A stretch of DNA of 64,000 bases from the NCBI RefSeq assembly GCF_006438915.1, contig NZ_RCZE01000010.1, forward strand, positions 1 to 64,000, in the 5' to 3' direction. The stretch comes from Pseudomonas arsenicoxydans (GTDB lineage: Bacteria > Pseudomonadota > Gammaproteobacteria > Pseudomonadales > Pseudomonadaceae). Made by a program: the position numbers and the translations under genes. Positions within the stretch are counted from its first letter, which is position 1. Each line of letters starts with the position of its first letter. The notes beneath the pieces are model-generated. The model was not told where the DNA came from and searched no databases. It saw only the letters and a list, made by a program, of their open reading frames with translations. This document shows positions 1 through 8,523 of this stretch, piece by piece.

Positions 1-2
1 AA

Positions 3-986
3 CTGCGTGCCGACTCGCGCTACAACCGCGACAACGCCTACATCACCGCCAATTACTCGCTGTCCAGCGATCAGTTCGCGGTCATGGTTAAAACCGCCAG
101 CGAAGGTTGCCTGAAGTACGAAACCCTGGTGGAAGCCGACCGCCTCGGCTGGTTGCTGCAACAACAACCGGGCGTGCAGACCACCGTTTCGCTGGTCAAT
201 GCGGTGCGGCAGATCACGGCGGGTTCCTATGAGGGCAACCCGAAAATGCTGACCATCGCCCGTAATCAGAATGTGCTCAATTACGGCGCGCAGCAGGCCT
301 CGGTGAACAACCCGGAACTGTTCAACAGCGACTGCTCGATGATGCCGGTGATCGCCTACCTCTCGGACCACAAGGCCGAAACCCTCGATCACGTGGTGAA
401 AGTGGCCGACCAGTTCGCCCGCGAACACAGCAACGACGATCGCCAGTTCATGCTCGCCGCGGGTAGCGCCGGGATCGAAGCGGCAACCAACATCGTCGTG
501 CGCGACGCCAACCGGACCATGCTGTTCTACGTGTACGGCGCGGTAATCGTGCTGTGTTTCATCACCTTCCGCAGCTGGCGCGCGGTGGTGGTGGCGGTGG
601 TGCCGTTGATGCTGACCTCGATTCTCTGCGAAGCATTGATGGTCTGGCTCGGCATGGGCGTGAAGGTCGCGACCCTGCCAGTAATCGCCTTGGGCGTCGG
701 CATCGGTGTCGATTACGCGCTGTACCTGCTTAGCGTCCAGTTGGCCCAACAACGTGCTGGTCTGTCGTTGACCGAAGCCTACAAAAACTCCGTCGCGTTC
801 ACCGGCAAAGTGGTGGCGCTGGTCGGCATCACGCTGGCGGCAGGCGTCATCACCTGGGCCTGGTCGCCGATCAAATTCCAGGCCGACATGGGCATCCTGC
901 TCACGTTCATGTTCATCTGGAACATGATCGGGGCGTTGGTGTTAATTCCTGCCTTGTCACATTTCCTGCTCCGACGCGCACATTAA
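3..986 (+). CDS. RND/MMPL-family transporter, C-terminal part
   Basis: The window opens inside this gene; the frame is open from base 3 and stops at 984-986. The visible ~327 residues hold the end of the second periplasmic loop (a DSRYN motif, then a NSDCSMMP segment) and the last transmembrane bundle, with hydrophobic helices around residues 175-300 and the family signature GVGIGVDYALY. The same landmarks occur in the complete RND protein at 10442-12802 (SDSRYN, NADCTVLP, AVGIGVDYAFY), so the two are paralogues. The family exports hydrophobic or lipid-like molecules across the inner membrane using proton motive force. The start and the gene's upstream partners lie outside the window. It may be part of a second DUF1302/DUF1329/RND cluster, which cannot be tested here. 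Confidence 0.9.
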   Translation: MRADSRYNRDNAYITANYSLSSDQFAVMVKTASEGCLKYETLVEADRLGWLLQQQPGVQTTVSLVNAVRQITAGSYEGNPKMLTIARNQNVLNYGAQQASVNNPELFNSDCSMMPVIAYLSDHKAETLDHVVKVADQFAREHSNDDRQFMLAAGSAGIEAATNIVVRDANRTMLFYVYGAVIVLCFITFRSWRAVVVAVVPLMLTSILCEALMVWLGMGVKVATLPVIALGVGIGVDYALYLLSVQLAQQRAGLSLTEAYKNSVAFTGKVVALVGITLAAGVITWAWSPIKFQADMGILLTFMFIWNMIGALVLIPALSHFLLRRAH

Positions 987-1012
987 AACAAGACAAACAG
1001 TGGAGTAACTGT

Positions 1013-1525
1013 ATGACGGCTGTGGAATATCCTGCGTGGATTCGCGAACTGCATGAGAGCGAGATATTTGGTGAAGCCCTTGCGCTCGCGCTGATCGAGG
1101 TGGCGAAAAGCGAACGCGATCAATACCACTTTGGTACTTTGCTGCAACTTGAAACCGAAACAAAAGCGCGCTTGCGGCCCTTCTTGTTCAAGTACGGTGT
1201 ACCTCTGAGCGAGAACATCGACCTGAGTGATGTTGGAGCCATTGTCAGCGCCTATCAGTCAGCCGCTAACCTCCAGGAATTTGCTGGCGGCATTAAACCT
1301 GTTGTTGAGAACTTCCTGTCGCGCTTTGAACAGATCGCGCGCATTTGCCCCGAAGAGGATCGCGACATCGCCAAGTCGATGGTTCGTCACGAGTCAGCCA
1401 TCCTCAAATGGCTGACCATGGAAAGCACGTGCCATCCGCGTGGCTCTCTGGATGACATGATCGGAGAGTTGCGCTACCCCTTGCCGACAATTGAAGTTTT
1501 GCCAGAGAAGAAGGAGCATCCATGA
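1013..1525 (+). CDS. Small ferritin-like/hypothetical protein
   Basis: A 170-residue soluble protein starting 27 bases after the transporter; upstream GTGGAG serves as ribosome-binding site. It is mostly helical and carries acidic/histidine pairs in two helices (ERDQYHF near residue 36, then a LETET segment, and VRHESAI near residue 127). This spacing is reminiscent of ferritin-like four-helix bundles that bind metal, but no complete diiron motif can be proven by eye. There is no signal peptide or membrane segment. Its stop overlaps the ATG at 1522 (ATGA), so it is translationally coupled to the cupin gene. The specific role is unknown. Confidence 0.7.
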   Translation: MTAVEYPAWIRELHESEIFGEALALALIEVAKSERDQYHFGTLLQLETETKARLRPFLFKYGVPLSENIDLSDVGAIVSAYQSAANLQEFAGGIKPVVENFLSRFEQIARICPEEDRDIAKSMVRHESAILKWLTMESTCHPRGSLDDMIGELRYPLPTIEVLPEKKEHP

Positions 1526-1840
1526 TCACCTATTCATCCGCAAACAAAGATGATGAACTCGTTTACATCGGCCCGCGTGGATCTTGGTGGGGGAGAGGCT
1601 CCACTCACTACAGGTCTTTTTGAAGTCACGAAAGGCCGTTTCCGTTTCACTTATCCCTTTAGCGAGCTGGCAACGTTAATTGAAAGTCAAATCGAGATAA
1701 CCGATGAATCAGGCGATAGTGTCACCTATGAGGGTGGCGATGGACGTAGCTGGTTTATTCGCAAGGGAGCAACTGTGGTCTGGGATGTGAAATCAGAAAA
1801 AGCGTGCAAGAGCTTTTTTTCTGCCACTACGGATATTTAG
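1522..1840 (+). pseudogene. Cupin (DUF861-like) gene with an apparent frameshift
   Basis: The best start is ATG 1522, which has AAGGAG eight bases upstream and ATGA coupling to the preceding gene. That frame gives a natural-looking N-terminus (MITYSSANKDDELVYIGPR) and then closes at about 1623. The +1 frame from about 1577 to 1840 continues with a cupin of the DUF861 type: GLFEVTKGRF, PFSELATLIE, a glycine-rich turn, and a terminal VVWDVKSEKACKSFF strand. Joined at the CCGCG|TGGAT point the product would be about 109 residues, the usual family length. The join fits loss of one CG dinucleotide from a CGCG run. An independent start at 1550 would give only 96 residues with a poor ribosome site. 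It could also be a sequencing indel. Confidence 0.6.
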
Positions 1841-1912
1841 GTGCGCATGGATGCGCTGATGAGCTGACGTATTTCCTGCTTTACCGCGTAACTTTAAATG
1901 CAGCAAAAAAGA

Positions 1913-1945
1913 AGCCCGGCATGCGATGCGCTGCCGGGCTTTTTG
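1913..1945 (+). terminator. Rho-independent terminator
   Basis: A perfect 9-bp stem AGCCCGGCA/TGCCGGGCT with a short loop is followed by TTTTT and preceded by AAAAAAG. It can therefore work in both directions: for the ferritin-like/cupin transcript on + and for the membrane-protein gene arriving on -. Confidence 0.85.
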
Positions 1946-2090
1946 GTTCTGGCTTGGTTGACTCGCACTCAGTGGCAAATCATCGGCATGCCTGAATAGA
2001 CCCAGTATGCCGTGGATGTGATGCCGCAGACCCAGGCAATGGCCTGCCAACGTCTGTTTTGCCAGAACCACTTGCGCAGATAATTTGTCA

Positions 2091-2636
2091 TCACCGTTGC
2101 GCCGCCGCTCTACGCACGCCAGCGACCGCATAACAAATGCCGACGAAATAGACGAGGATGCTGAGTCCCTGCGCAGCGAGCCACAGGTTCTTTCCAGTCT
2201 GTACCGGTTCGAAATAGAAGTTTGGCCAGATCTTGTTGCCGACATAAAAACCCACGCCGGCAGTCACCAGTTCGGCGATCAGGCCGTATGCGCAAAGTTT
2301 GGCTGCAAAGCGTTCAAGGCCGCAAACGCTGTGCGCCGAGTCTTGGCGGATCGCGGCCAGATAGCACAACCCGATAGCGATCATGCCGAGGCTGCCAGTT
2401 TTGAGCGTCATCTCGGCCAGGACGGCCGGGCAACCCCACCACAGCGTGACGTTCTTGAGGAACACCGGGCCGACATCGCCCTGTTGAGCGCCGACCATGT
2501 AGTGCAGGATCGGGATGAAACCGACTGCAAATCCGGTGATGAACAGGCCAAGGCCCCAGCGGATGAAGGTCCAGCCGACTTTGGCGGGCGTAACGGCTGC
2601 TTCGTCACCGACGATGGCCATTGTTGCGTTGTTCAT
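2091..2636 (-). CDS. Small integral membrane protein
   Basis: About 181 residues with four or five hydrophobic helices (starting near residues 20, 62, 85, 115 and 155). It has a short polar N-terminus (MNNATMAIVGDEAAVTPAK) and a basic C-terminus (RRAAAQR). ATG 2636 is preferred because AGGAAA lies upstream and the preceding phosphatase reading ends at 2669. The same frame stays open upstream to 3215 and could be mistaken for a phosphatase-membrane fusion, but that openness results from a frameshift in the phosphatase. No family was recognised. Being downstream of the phosphatase on the same strand, it was probably co-transcribed with it. Confidence 0.65.
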   Translation of the reverse strand: MNNATMAIVGDEAAVTPAKVGWTFIRWGLGLFITGFAVGFIPILHYMVGAQQGDVGPVFLKNVTLWWGCPAVLAEMTLKTGSLGMIAIGLCYLAAIRQDSAHSVCGLERFAAKLCAYGLIAELVTAGVGFYVGNKIWPNFYFEPVQTGKNLWLAAQGLSILVYFVGICYAVAGVRRAAAQR

Positions 2637-2668
2637 AGGAAAGTTTCCTGTGGTAGGGAGGGGCACCA

Positions 2669-3375
2669 CTAAGGGTGAGTGGCGAGTTTCTGTGTCTCTG
2701 TCTGGCAGACACGTGCCTGTTTCAGACCTTTCGCACATACCGCTGCGAGTTCCCGCATCGGCGAGGAATACAGGATCAGCGTGCAGAGGAGCGACTGCGG
2801 CGGCGCCGATAATTCGCCCCGCGTCGACATCGCTTTGCCAGTGCACATTGCAAATCACCCGGCTCTGTCCATAGGAAAAACCTCGTGCCAGAAGGACATC
2901 GGTACGCTCAGGTGCTATCTCGGACAGGATCAGTGCCCATACCCAGCCGATGGCGCTGTGGCCGGAGGGATAGGAGCCGTCTTTTTTCAAGGGTTCCGCG
3001 TCCGGGGCACAGATGGGTGCCTGATTCACCGCCAAGGGTCGTGTGCGAATGTAAAAATTCTTGGCTGAATAGGTCGCCAGTCCGGCATCCGTCAGCGAGC
3101 GACGCAAGAGTTGATAAAGGTAGGGGGTGTCTTCGCTGCTGACCGGGGCATTCAATGCACAGCTGTGCATAACCTGGAATTCGGCACTCGGAGCACGATC
3201 AATGCAGCGAGGCAAAATTCACCGATGGCTTGAGACAGGCGTAGGGATTCACCGCCTGGCAATCATTTCGGGTCTGGCGTAGCGACTCCAGCGAGACTTC
3301 GTCAAGTCGAGTAGAGATGACAGCCACCATCGCTATCAGTGATGCAACGACGCACAGCATTATTGTTATTTTCAT
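2669..3375 (-). pseudogene. Class A acid phosphatase (PhoN/PAP2 type), decayed
   Basis: The core keeps all three PAP2/class A acid phosphatase motifs: K-x6-RP (KNFYIRTRP), PSGH (GSYPSGHSAIGW) and SR-x5-H-x3-D (SRVICNVHWQSD). The gene is spread over three frames. A signal-peptide-like start at 3375 (MKITIMLCVVASLIAMVAV) runs to a stop near 3200. The catalytic core is in a second frame. The natural C-terminus (MRELAAVCAKGLKQ, stop at 2669) is in a third, with the shift near 2755. About 40 residues normally present between the signal region and the core also appear to be missing. When intact, the product would be a secreted non-specific phosphatase. It is very likely non-functional. Confidence 0.7.
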
Positions 3376-3451
3376 CGGTTCACCTGCTCTAAAGCGCTGA
3401 GTGATGGAACGTACTGTTGTGTCTTGACTTTATTCGGGTTGAAAACGACTT

Positions 3452-3471
3452 CCCCCCCCTTGGTGGGGGGG
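3452..3471. repeat. Poly-C/poly-G hairpin, copy 1
   Basis: Eight C, five loop bases (TTGGT) and seven G form a palindrome 166 bases before the AraC start at 3638. Two similar structures occur at 34325-34342 and 34916-34934. No T-run follows, so it is not a standard terminator. Confidence 0.6.
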
Positions 3472-3637
3472 ATAGGACTGGCTAAAATTCCAGTTGGATG
3501 CCCCGATCGAAGAATATTTGCAAAATGTTTCACGACCTTTAGGATGGTTTCAGATTCGGCCATGTCATCGAGACAGGGACCGTGAGCCCTATAAGAACTA
3601 CCTGCCCGGAACAGGGCTTCATTCGGCGTTGTCCAGC

Positions 3638-4648
3638 ATGTCCAGACCCAGTGCCCAGACCATCTTCGCCGAGAGCTTCTTTCGCGTGAATGCACAACTG
3701 TTCGCCCCGTTCCTGGCCGAGGCCGGCCTGGAAGAGCGCATTTTGCATACCCCCGATGTGGAGATTCCCGCCGCGAATTATGTCGAGCTCTGGGAGATCC
3801 TCGGGCGCAGAGTGGATGCGTCGATCGGCCTGCGCATCGGCATTCAGACTGTCAGCACCGCCCTTGGCGCCTATGGTCAAACGATACGCAGTGCGCCGAC
3901 CATGCTCCTGGCGCTGCGTTGCATGAGTCATTTTGCCGTGGTGTTTGCTCATGCTATTCGGGTGGATTTCGAAATCGACGGGGGGCAGGTCATCCTGTCT
4001 TACCAGTGCACCGATCCGACCATCACGCGGCGCCGCCAGGACTCCGAATTCACCATTGGCTTCTTCCTCAGCCTTCTGCGGGAGATCACCGAGAATCCGC
4101 GATTGACGCCGCAGCGGGCCGACTTCGAGCATGAAAGACCGACCGATTGGTCGTTACATCGAGACGTGCTTGCGTGCCCGTTACATTTCAAGCAGCCGGA
4201 CAACCGCCTTTATTTCCCGATTGAATTGTTGGAGATGCCGGTACGCACCGCCGATCCACGCCTGTTCCAGGCACTGGAACCCTTCCTCGAACAGCAGCGG
4301 CAGATCAGGGCACCCGTTGGCGATCTGATCGCCGAACTGGGGCGTCATATCGCCAGCAGCCTGAGCAGCGGCGGGGCCAGCCTGGAAATGGTGGCGCAGA
4401 GCATGGGCCTGGGACCGCGCACACTGCAACGGCGTCTGGCTGAGCACCAAGTGGAATTCAGGCTGCTGGTCGAAGACGTGCGCCGTTCACTGGCCGAAAC
4501 CTATGTGGCACAGGACCATTACAGCCTGACTGAAGTCGCCTTGCTGCTTGGTTACGCCGAATGCAGTTCATTCAGCCGAGCTTTTCGTCGCTGGACTCAA
4601 GTCTCTCCTCAGCAATATCGCCTGCAAACCAAGGCCAACCTCGTGTAA
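3638..4648 (+). CDS. AraC-family transcriptional regulator
   Basis: A 336-residue regulator. Residues ~1-190 form the N-terminal ligand domain of the 'Arabinose_bd' AraC subclass (ETFRVNAQ-like start, long Ala/Leu-rich middle). The last ~100 residues contain two helix-turn-helix units, ASLEMVAQSMGLGPRTLQRRL and the AraC signature SLTEVALLLGYAECSSFSRAFRRW. ATG 3638 is chosen because homologous proteins begin a little before the ligand domain; the frame is open back to 3494 and no start has a strong ribosome site. It is the first of three regulators of the same subclass in the island and lies just before the flavin oxidase operon, which it probably controls. Confidence 0.9.
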   Translation: MSRPSAQTIFAESFFRVNAQLFAPFLAEAGLEERILHTPDVEIPAANYVELWEILGRRVDASIGLRIGIQTVSTALGAYGQTIRSAPTMLLALRCMSHFAVVFAHAIRVDFEIDGGQVILSYQCTDPTITRRRQDSEFTIGFFLSLLREITENPRLTPQRADFEHERPTDWSLHRDVLACPLHFKQPDNRLYFPIELLEMPVRTADPRLFQALEPFLEQQRQIRAPVGDLIAELGRHIASSLSSGGASLEMVAQSMGLGPRTLQRRLAEHQVEFRLLVEDVRRSLAETYVAQDHYSLTEVALLLGYAECSSFSRAFRRWTQVSPQQYRLQTKANLV

Positions 4649-4835
4649 TTTTTTTTGCAGCTGACGTCAGATGTCAACGGCTCTGACGCACGCTGGCAAG
4701 CCCTTGCGCACCTCCACTGTTAGCTTCTGTTCCAGGTGGGCATGACCTGTCCCGGCTGGCGTCGTCTGGCTCGGTCGGGGCTTTTTAGCTGCGCTGCATG
4801 CCCGCCACCCATAACAAAAAAAGAGGTGTGGGCTA

Positions 4836-6293
4836 ATGGCAGAGCATGAGAACGGCGCAAAGGGTGTCAGCCGTCGCAAGTTTTTGCACGGTGCCGGAGT
4901 AGGCGCGGTGGCTGTCGCAGGGGCAGGGGTTATGACTCAAGCCACGGCGGCATCCGGTGATAAATGCAAGACAGTGGGTTGCGACTATGACGTAGTGGTG
5001 ATCGGCGGCGGCTTCGCCGGTGTCACCGCGGCTCGGGACAGTCGCAAGAACGGCTACAAGACTTTGCTGCTGGAGGCACGCAGCCGCTTGGGCGGGCGTA
5101 CCTTCACCTCCGAGTTCGACGGCCACAAAGTCGAGATGGGTGGCACCTGGATTCACCAGGCGCAGCCCTTCGTCTGGGCCGAAAAAGAGCGCTACGGCCT
5201 AGAGGTACTGGAAACTCCGGTCAGTGGCGCGGTGCTGGACAAAGAAGAGTACGTGGTCAGGGTCGGCGACACGACCCACACGCTGAGTGGCGAGCAATTG
5301 CTGCCGCTTTACGAAGCACTGGATAGCTTCTACGCCGAGGCACGCCAGGTCTGGGACCGCCCTTACGACGCTCAATATACTTGGAACGAAATCACCCGCC
5401 GAGATAAGCGGACAGCACAACAACGGCTGGATGAACTCACGCTCAACCCAGTGCAGCGGGTGGCGATCGACAGCTTTGTCGGCGCGACAGCGCATGCCCC
5501 ACTGGACCAGGCGTCCTACGTCGACATGCTGCGCTATTGGGCGCTCTCTGGCTGGAACCTGCAGGGTTTCAACGACGCTGTCGTGCGTTACAAGCTCAAG
5601 GACGGCACCGTCGGTCTGATCAACAAAATGATCGAAGACGGCAAGCCGGAAGTGCGCCTGTCGACCCCGGTCAAAAAAATCGAGGATAAGGGTGACCACA
5701 CGGTGGTGACCACCCAAAAAGGCGAAAAAATCGTCGCTGCCAGCGTCATCATCGCGTTGCCAATGAACGTACTGCCAAACCTGGAATTCTCCCCGGCATT
5801 GGACCCTGCACTGATCGAGGCTGGCAAGCAGAAGCACAGCGGCAAGGGCATCAAGTTCTACATCAAGGCCAGGGGCGGGTTTACCAAGCTGGCGAAGGTC
5901 ACCGCCATGGCCGACTCCAACTACCCGGTCAACCTGGTGATGGCGCACTACGTGAGTGACGACTACACCCTCTTCGTCGCCTTCGGCAACGATCCAAGCA
6001 AGGTCGATATCTTTGACATCAAGGCCGTCCAATCAATTCTGGAACCGCTCTTCCCAGGCATCCAGGTCGAGAGTACCCACGGCTATGAATGGACACTCGA
6101 CCCTTACAGCCTCGGCACCTACGCCAGCTACAAACCGGATTGGTTCGAGAAGTATTACGCGCACTTCCAGAAGGACCGCGGCCGCATTTTCTTCGGCCAG
6201 GGCGACCACGGCGAGGGCTGGCGCGGTTGCATCGACGGAGCAATCGCCGCCGGCGGCAAGGCGGCCCAGCGGACCAAGGAGATGCTGGGATGA
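4836..6293 (+). CDS. Tat-exported flavin amine oxidase/dehydrogenase (NicA2-like)
   Basis: A 485-residue flavoprotein. A twin-arginine signal (SRRKFLHGAGVGAVAVAGAG) predicts export folded to the periplasm. It is followed by the FAD-binding dinucleotide motif VVVIGGGFAGVTAAR (~residue 50) and LLLEARSRLGGRTFTS. The C-terminal FAD-contact region is GQGDHGEGW...IDGAIAAGG. The N-terminal third closely resembles, from memory, nicotine oxidoreductase NicA2: same Tat signal, LEARSRLGGRTF and a VWAE..RYGL segment. NicA2 is known to pass electrons to a cytochrome c rather than oxygen. The next gene, overlapping by ATGA, is a cytochrome c, which supports the same mechanism. The substrate is unknown, presumably an amine. 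Start ATG 4836 has GAGGTG upstream. Confidence 0.9.
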   Translation: MAEHENGAKGVSRRKFLHGAGVGAVAVAGAGVMTQATAASGDKCKTVGCDYDVVVIGGGFAGVTAARDSRKNGYKTLLLEARSRLGGRTFTSEFDGHKVEMGGTWIHQAQPFVWAEKERYGLEVLETPVSGAVLDKEEYVVRVGDTTHTLSGEQLLPLYEALDSFYAEARQVWDRPYDAQYTWNEITRRDKRTAQQRLDELTLNPVQRVAIDSFVGATAHAPLDQASYVDMLRYWALSGWNLQGFNDAVVRYKLKDGTVGLINKMIEDGKPEVRLSTPVKKIEDKGDHTVVTTQKGEKIVAASVIIALPMNVLPNLEFSPALDPALIEAGKQKHSGKGIKFYIKARGGFTKLAKVTAMADSNYPVNLVMAHYVSDDYTLFVAFGNDPSKVDIFDIKAVQSILEPLFPGIQVESTHGYEWTLDPYSLGTYASYKPDWFEKYYAHFQKDRGRIFFGQGDHGEGWRGCIDGAIAAGGKAAQRTKEMLG

Positions 6294-6682
6294 TTGGTCG
6301 TTACGCCCATCATCTGTGTGTCGCACTCGGGCTGCTGGGGTTGATCAATCTGCCCGCGCAGGCCGCTGAAGCCTGCGACCTGGCTGCCGGCCAGAAGCTC
6401 TTCGAAACCCGTTGCACAACCTGCCATTCACTTGCCGAACACAAGGTCGGGCCAAAGCTCGGCGGTGTATTCGGTCGCAAGGCAGGTTCAGCCCCAGGCT
6501 TCACCTATACGCCGACGCTGGAGCAGGCCGGCTTCACCTGGAATACGGAAAAGCTCGACGCGTTCCTCAGTGGCCCCATGACGTTTCTGCCCGGTACTGC
6601 CATGGCCTTTGGCGGTCTGCGACAGGCAGTGGATCGTCAGGCGCTCACATGCTTCCTCAGTCAACAAGGACCCCACTCATGA
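6290..6682 (+). CDS. Periplasmic c-type cytochrome
   Basis: A 130-residue protein with a signal peptide (hydrophobic stretch ending AQAAEA) and one haem-binding CTTCH motif near residue 43. A distal methionine is available in the MTFLPGTAMAF region, as in class I cytochromes c. Its ATG overlaps the oxidase stop, giving tight translational coupling. By analogy with the NicA2/CycN pair it is probably the electron acceptor of the flavin oxidase, feeding the respiratory chain. That pairing is inferred from context. Confidence 0.92.
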   Translation: MIGRYAHHLCVALGLLGLINLPAQAAEACDLAAGQKLFETRCTTCHSLAEHKVGPKLGGVFGRKAGSAPGFTYTPTLEQAGFTWNTEKLDAFLSGPMTFLPGTAMAFGGLRQAVDRQALTCFLSQQGPHS

Positions 6683-7062
6683 GCATCACGATCTACACCA
6701 AACCCAAGTGCCTGCTAACCGTAGCTGTCGCGACACTACTGCTGATCGACCCAAGCCTGATCTTCCGCTGGGTGGGCATGCCACTGGGGGCCGACGGCAT
6801 GCTCCTTGGCCGACTCCTCGGCGCTACGTATCTGGCTGTCGGTCTGGGCTTTTGGTTTATCAGCAGTCTCGAAGACCTGCCCCGGCGCGACTCGCTGTTG
6901 ATGATCGGCTCCGATCTTGTGTGTGCCGGCATCATTGTTCACGCGGTCATGACGGGTTCGATGAACCCGCTTGGCTGGGGTCTGGCCGCCGTCTACCTGG
7001 GGTCAGCCCTGGGCTTTGGCTGGTGCGCCAGTCAGGTTGCCGGCAGGCAGGCCTGCGCCTGA
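6679..7062 (+). CDS. Small four-helix membrane protein
   Basis: 127 residues, starting at an ATGA overlap with the cytochrome gene. Four hydrophobic segments are visible: VAVATLLLIDPSLIF, LLGRLLGATYLAVGLGFW, LVCAGIIVHAV and LGWGLAAVYLGSALGFG. The layout resembles small DUF4345/DoxX-like inner-membrane proteins. No catalytic residues stand out. Position suggests it belongs to the oxidase-cytochrome unit, perhaps as a membrane anchor or quinone-side partner; this is inference only. Confidence 0.8.
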   Translation: MSITIYTKPKCLLTVAVATLLLIDPSLIFRWVGMPLGADGMLLGRLLGATYLAVGLGFWFISSLEDLPRRDSLLMIGSDLVCAGIIVHAVMTGSMNPLGWGLAAVYLGSALGFGWCASQVAGRQACA

Positions 7063-7128
7063 TCCACGTTTCGCCCCGGCGTCATGCGCCGGGCGCTCCT
7101 GCACAACAATTACAATGGGAGAGTGATC

Positions 7129-8493
7129 ATGAGTTTTCATTTCAAGAAGTCCCTGCTGTGCAGCGCCTTGGTGGCACTGTTCAGTACTGGCGGCGCCCAG
7201 GCAGCGACCTTGGCCGATCTCGCCCGGTTGGGCAACGATCTGACACCGTTCGGAGCAGAAAAAGCCGGTAATGCCAACGGCAGCATTCCGGCCTGGAACG
7301 GCGGACTCACCCAGGCTCCGGCGGGCTGGAAACCTGGCCACGGCGACCCTTATGGCGCCGACAAACCGCTGTACTCCATCAATGGCAAGAACCTCGCGCA
7401 GTATCAGGCACAGTTGCCTCCCGGCCAGGTGGAGCTGATCAAGGCCTATCCGGGCTACCGCCTGGACGTCTACCCGACGCACCGCAGCTGCACCTTCCCG
7501 ACGGAGATTGCCCAACGCACCAAAGCGTTCGCGGCGCAGAGCAAGATCGGCAGCGACGGCTGGAACCTGGAGCAAGCGGCCGGCGCTGCGATTCCGTTCC
7601 CAGTGCCGCAGAGTGGCATCGAGGTGATGTGGAACTACAAGCTGCGCTACATGGCCAAGGGTCGTCGAGCCCAGGTGTCGATGTTGCTGCGCGAGAAGAG
7701 CGGTGAATTGTCCGAGCTCAAACAGTGGGCCAGCGAGTATTACCCCTACAACGATGCGGCTGTGAAAAGTCCGGTCGATGCCGGCGACTATGAAGCCAAG
7801 ATGCTTTACGACGTGCTGACACCGCCATCGCGGGCCGGCGAGATGTATCTGGTCCACGGCTACCTCGACAAGCCGCAGGACTCCTGGATCTACTTCCCCG
7901 GCCAACGCCGCGTACGCCGAGCGCCGTCCTTCGCTTACGACAATCCGATTGCCGGCACTGACAGCCTGTACTTCGTCGACCAGATCAACATGTTTACCGG
8001 GGCGATGGACCGTTATGACTTCAAGCTGATCGGCAAGAAGGAAATGATGGTGCCTTACAACTCCTACAAGCTGGTCGACAAGAGCAACACGTACGAGAAC
8101 CTGATGGGCCAGGACTACCTCAATCGCGATGCCCAACGTTATGAGCAGCACCGGGTCTGGGTGGTGGAAGCCACGGTGAAGGCCGATAAACGTCACTCAT
8201 TTGCCAAGCGCGTGTTCTTCGTCGACGAAGACAGCTGGGCGCTGTTGCACGTGGACATGTACGACGCCAAGGGCAATCTCTGGCGCGTGCAGGAAGGCAG
8301 TCTCTGGGCCAACCCGCAGACCCAGTCCTGCACGGGCTTCGAGTACGTCAGCTACGACCTCGTCGCACGGCGCTACATCGCTGACGGTTTTACCCAGGAG
8401 GGCGAGGTGCTCGACCTGACCGCGGGCCTCGAAGGCCGGGTCAGCGACAAACTGTTCAACTCCAACGAACTGCGCCGCAGCGGCGAACGTTAA
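7129..8493 (+). CDS. DUF1329-family outer-envelope protein
   Basis: A 454-residue exported protein; ATG 7129 has GGGAGAG upstream and begins the signal peptide FKKSLLCSALVALFSTGGAQA. The mature start (ATLADLARLGNDLTPFGAEKAGNANGSIPAWNGG) and the middle (GQRRVRRAPSFAYDNP) are typical of DUF1329. This is an LolA/LolB-like lipid-handling fold found beside DUF1302 and RND genes in hydrophobic-compound gene clusters. It probably ferries a lipid or sterol-like ligand between the outer membrane and the RND pump. The frame is open back to 7084 but lacks a better start. Confidence 0.93.
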   Translation: MSFHFKKSLLCSALVALFSTGGAQAATLADLARLGNDLTPFGAEKAGNANGSIPAWNGGLTQAPAGWKPGHGDPYGADKPLYSINGKNLAQYQAQLPPGQVELIKAYPGYRLDVYPTHRSCTFPTEIAQRTKAFAAQSKIGSDGWNLEQAAGAAIPFPVPQSGIEVMWNYKLRYMAKGRRAQVSMLLREKSGELSELKQWASEYYPYNDAAVKSPVDAGDYEAKMLYDVLTPPSRAGEMYLVHGYLDKPQDSWIYFPGQRRVRRAPSFAYDNPIAGTDSLYFVDQINMFTGAMDRYDFKLIGKKEMMVPYNSYKLVDKSNTYENLMGQDYLNRDAQRYEQHRVWVVEATVKADKRHSFAKRVFFVDEDSWALLHVDMYDAKGNLWRVQEGSLWANPQTQSCTGFEYVSYDLVARRYIADGFTQEGEVLDLTAGLEGRVSDKLFNSNELRRSGER

Positions 8494-8523
8494 GCAGCAA
8501 TAACTCCGCGTAAAGGTAGAGCT

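Noticed and set aside
2091..3215. Single 374-codon phosphatase-membrane protein fusion
   Set aside because: The linker is out-of-frame sequence; the phosphatase has a natural end in another frame and the membrane protein has its own start and ribosome site.
7003..8196. - strand open frame opposite DUF1329
   Set aside because: Low-complexity Val/His/Arg composition, and it opposes a well-supported exported protein.
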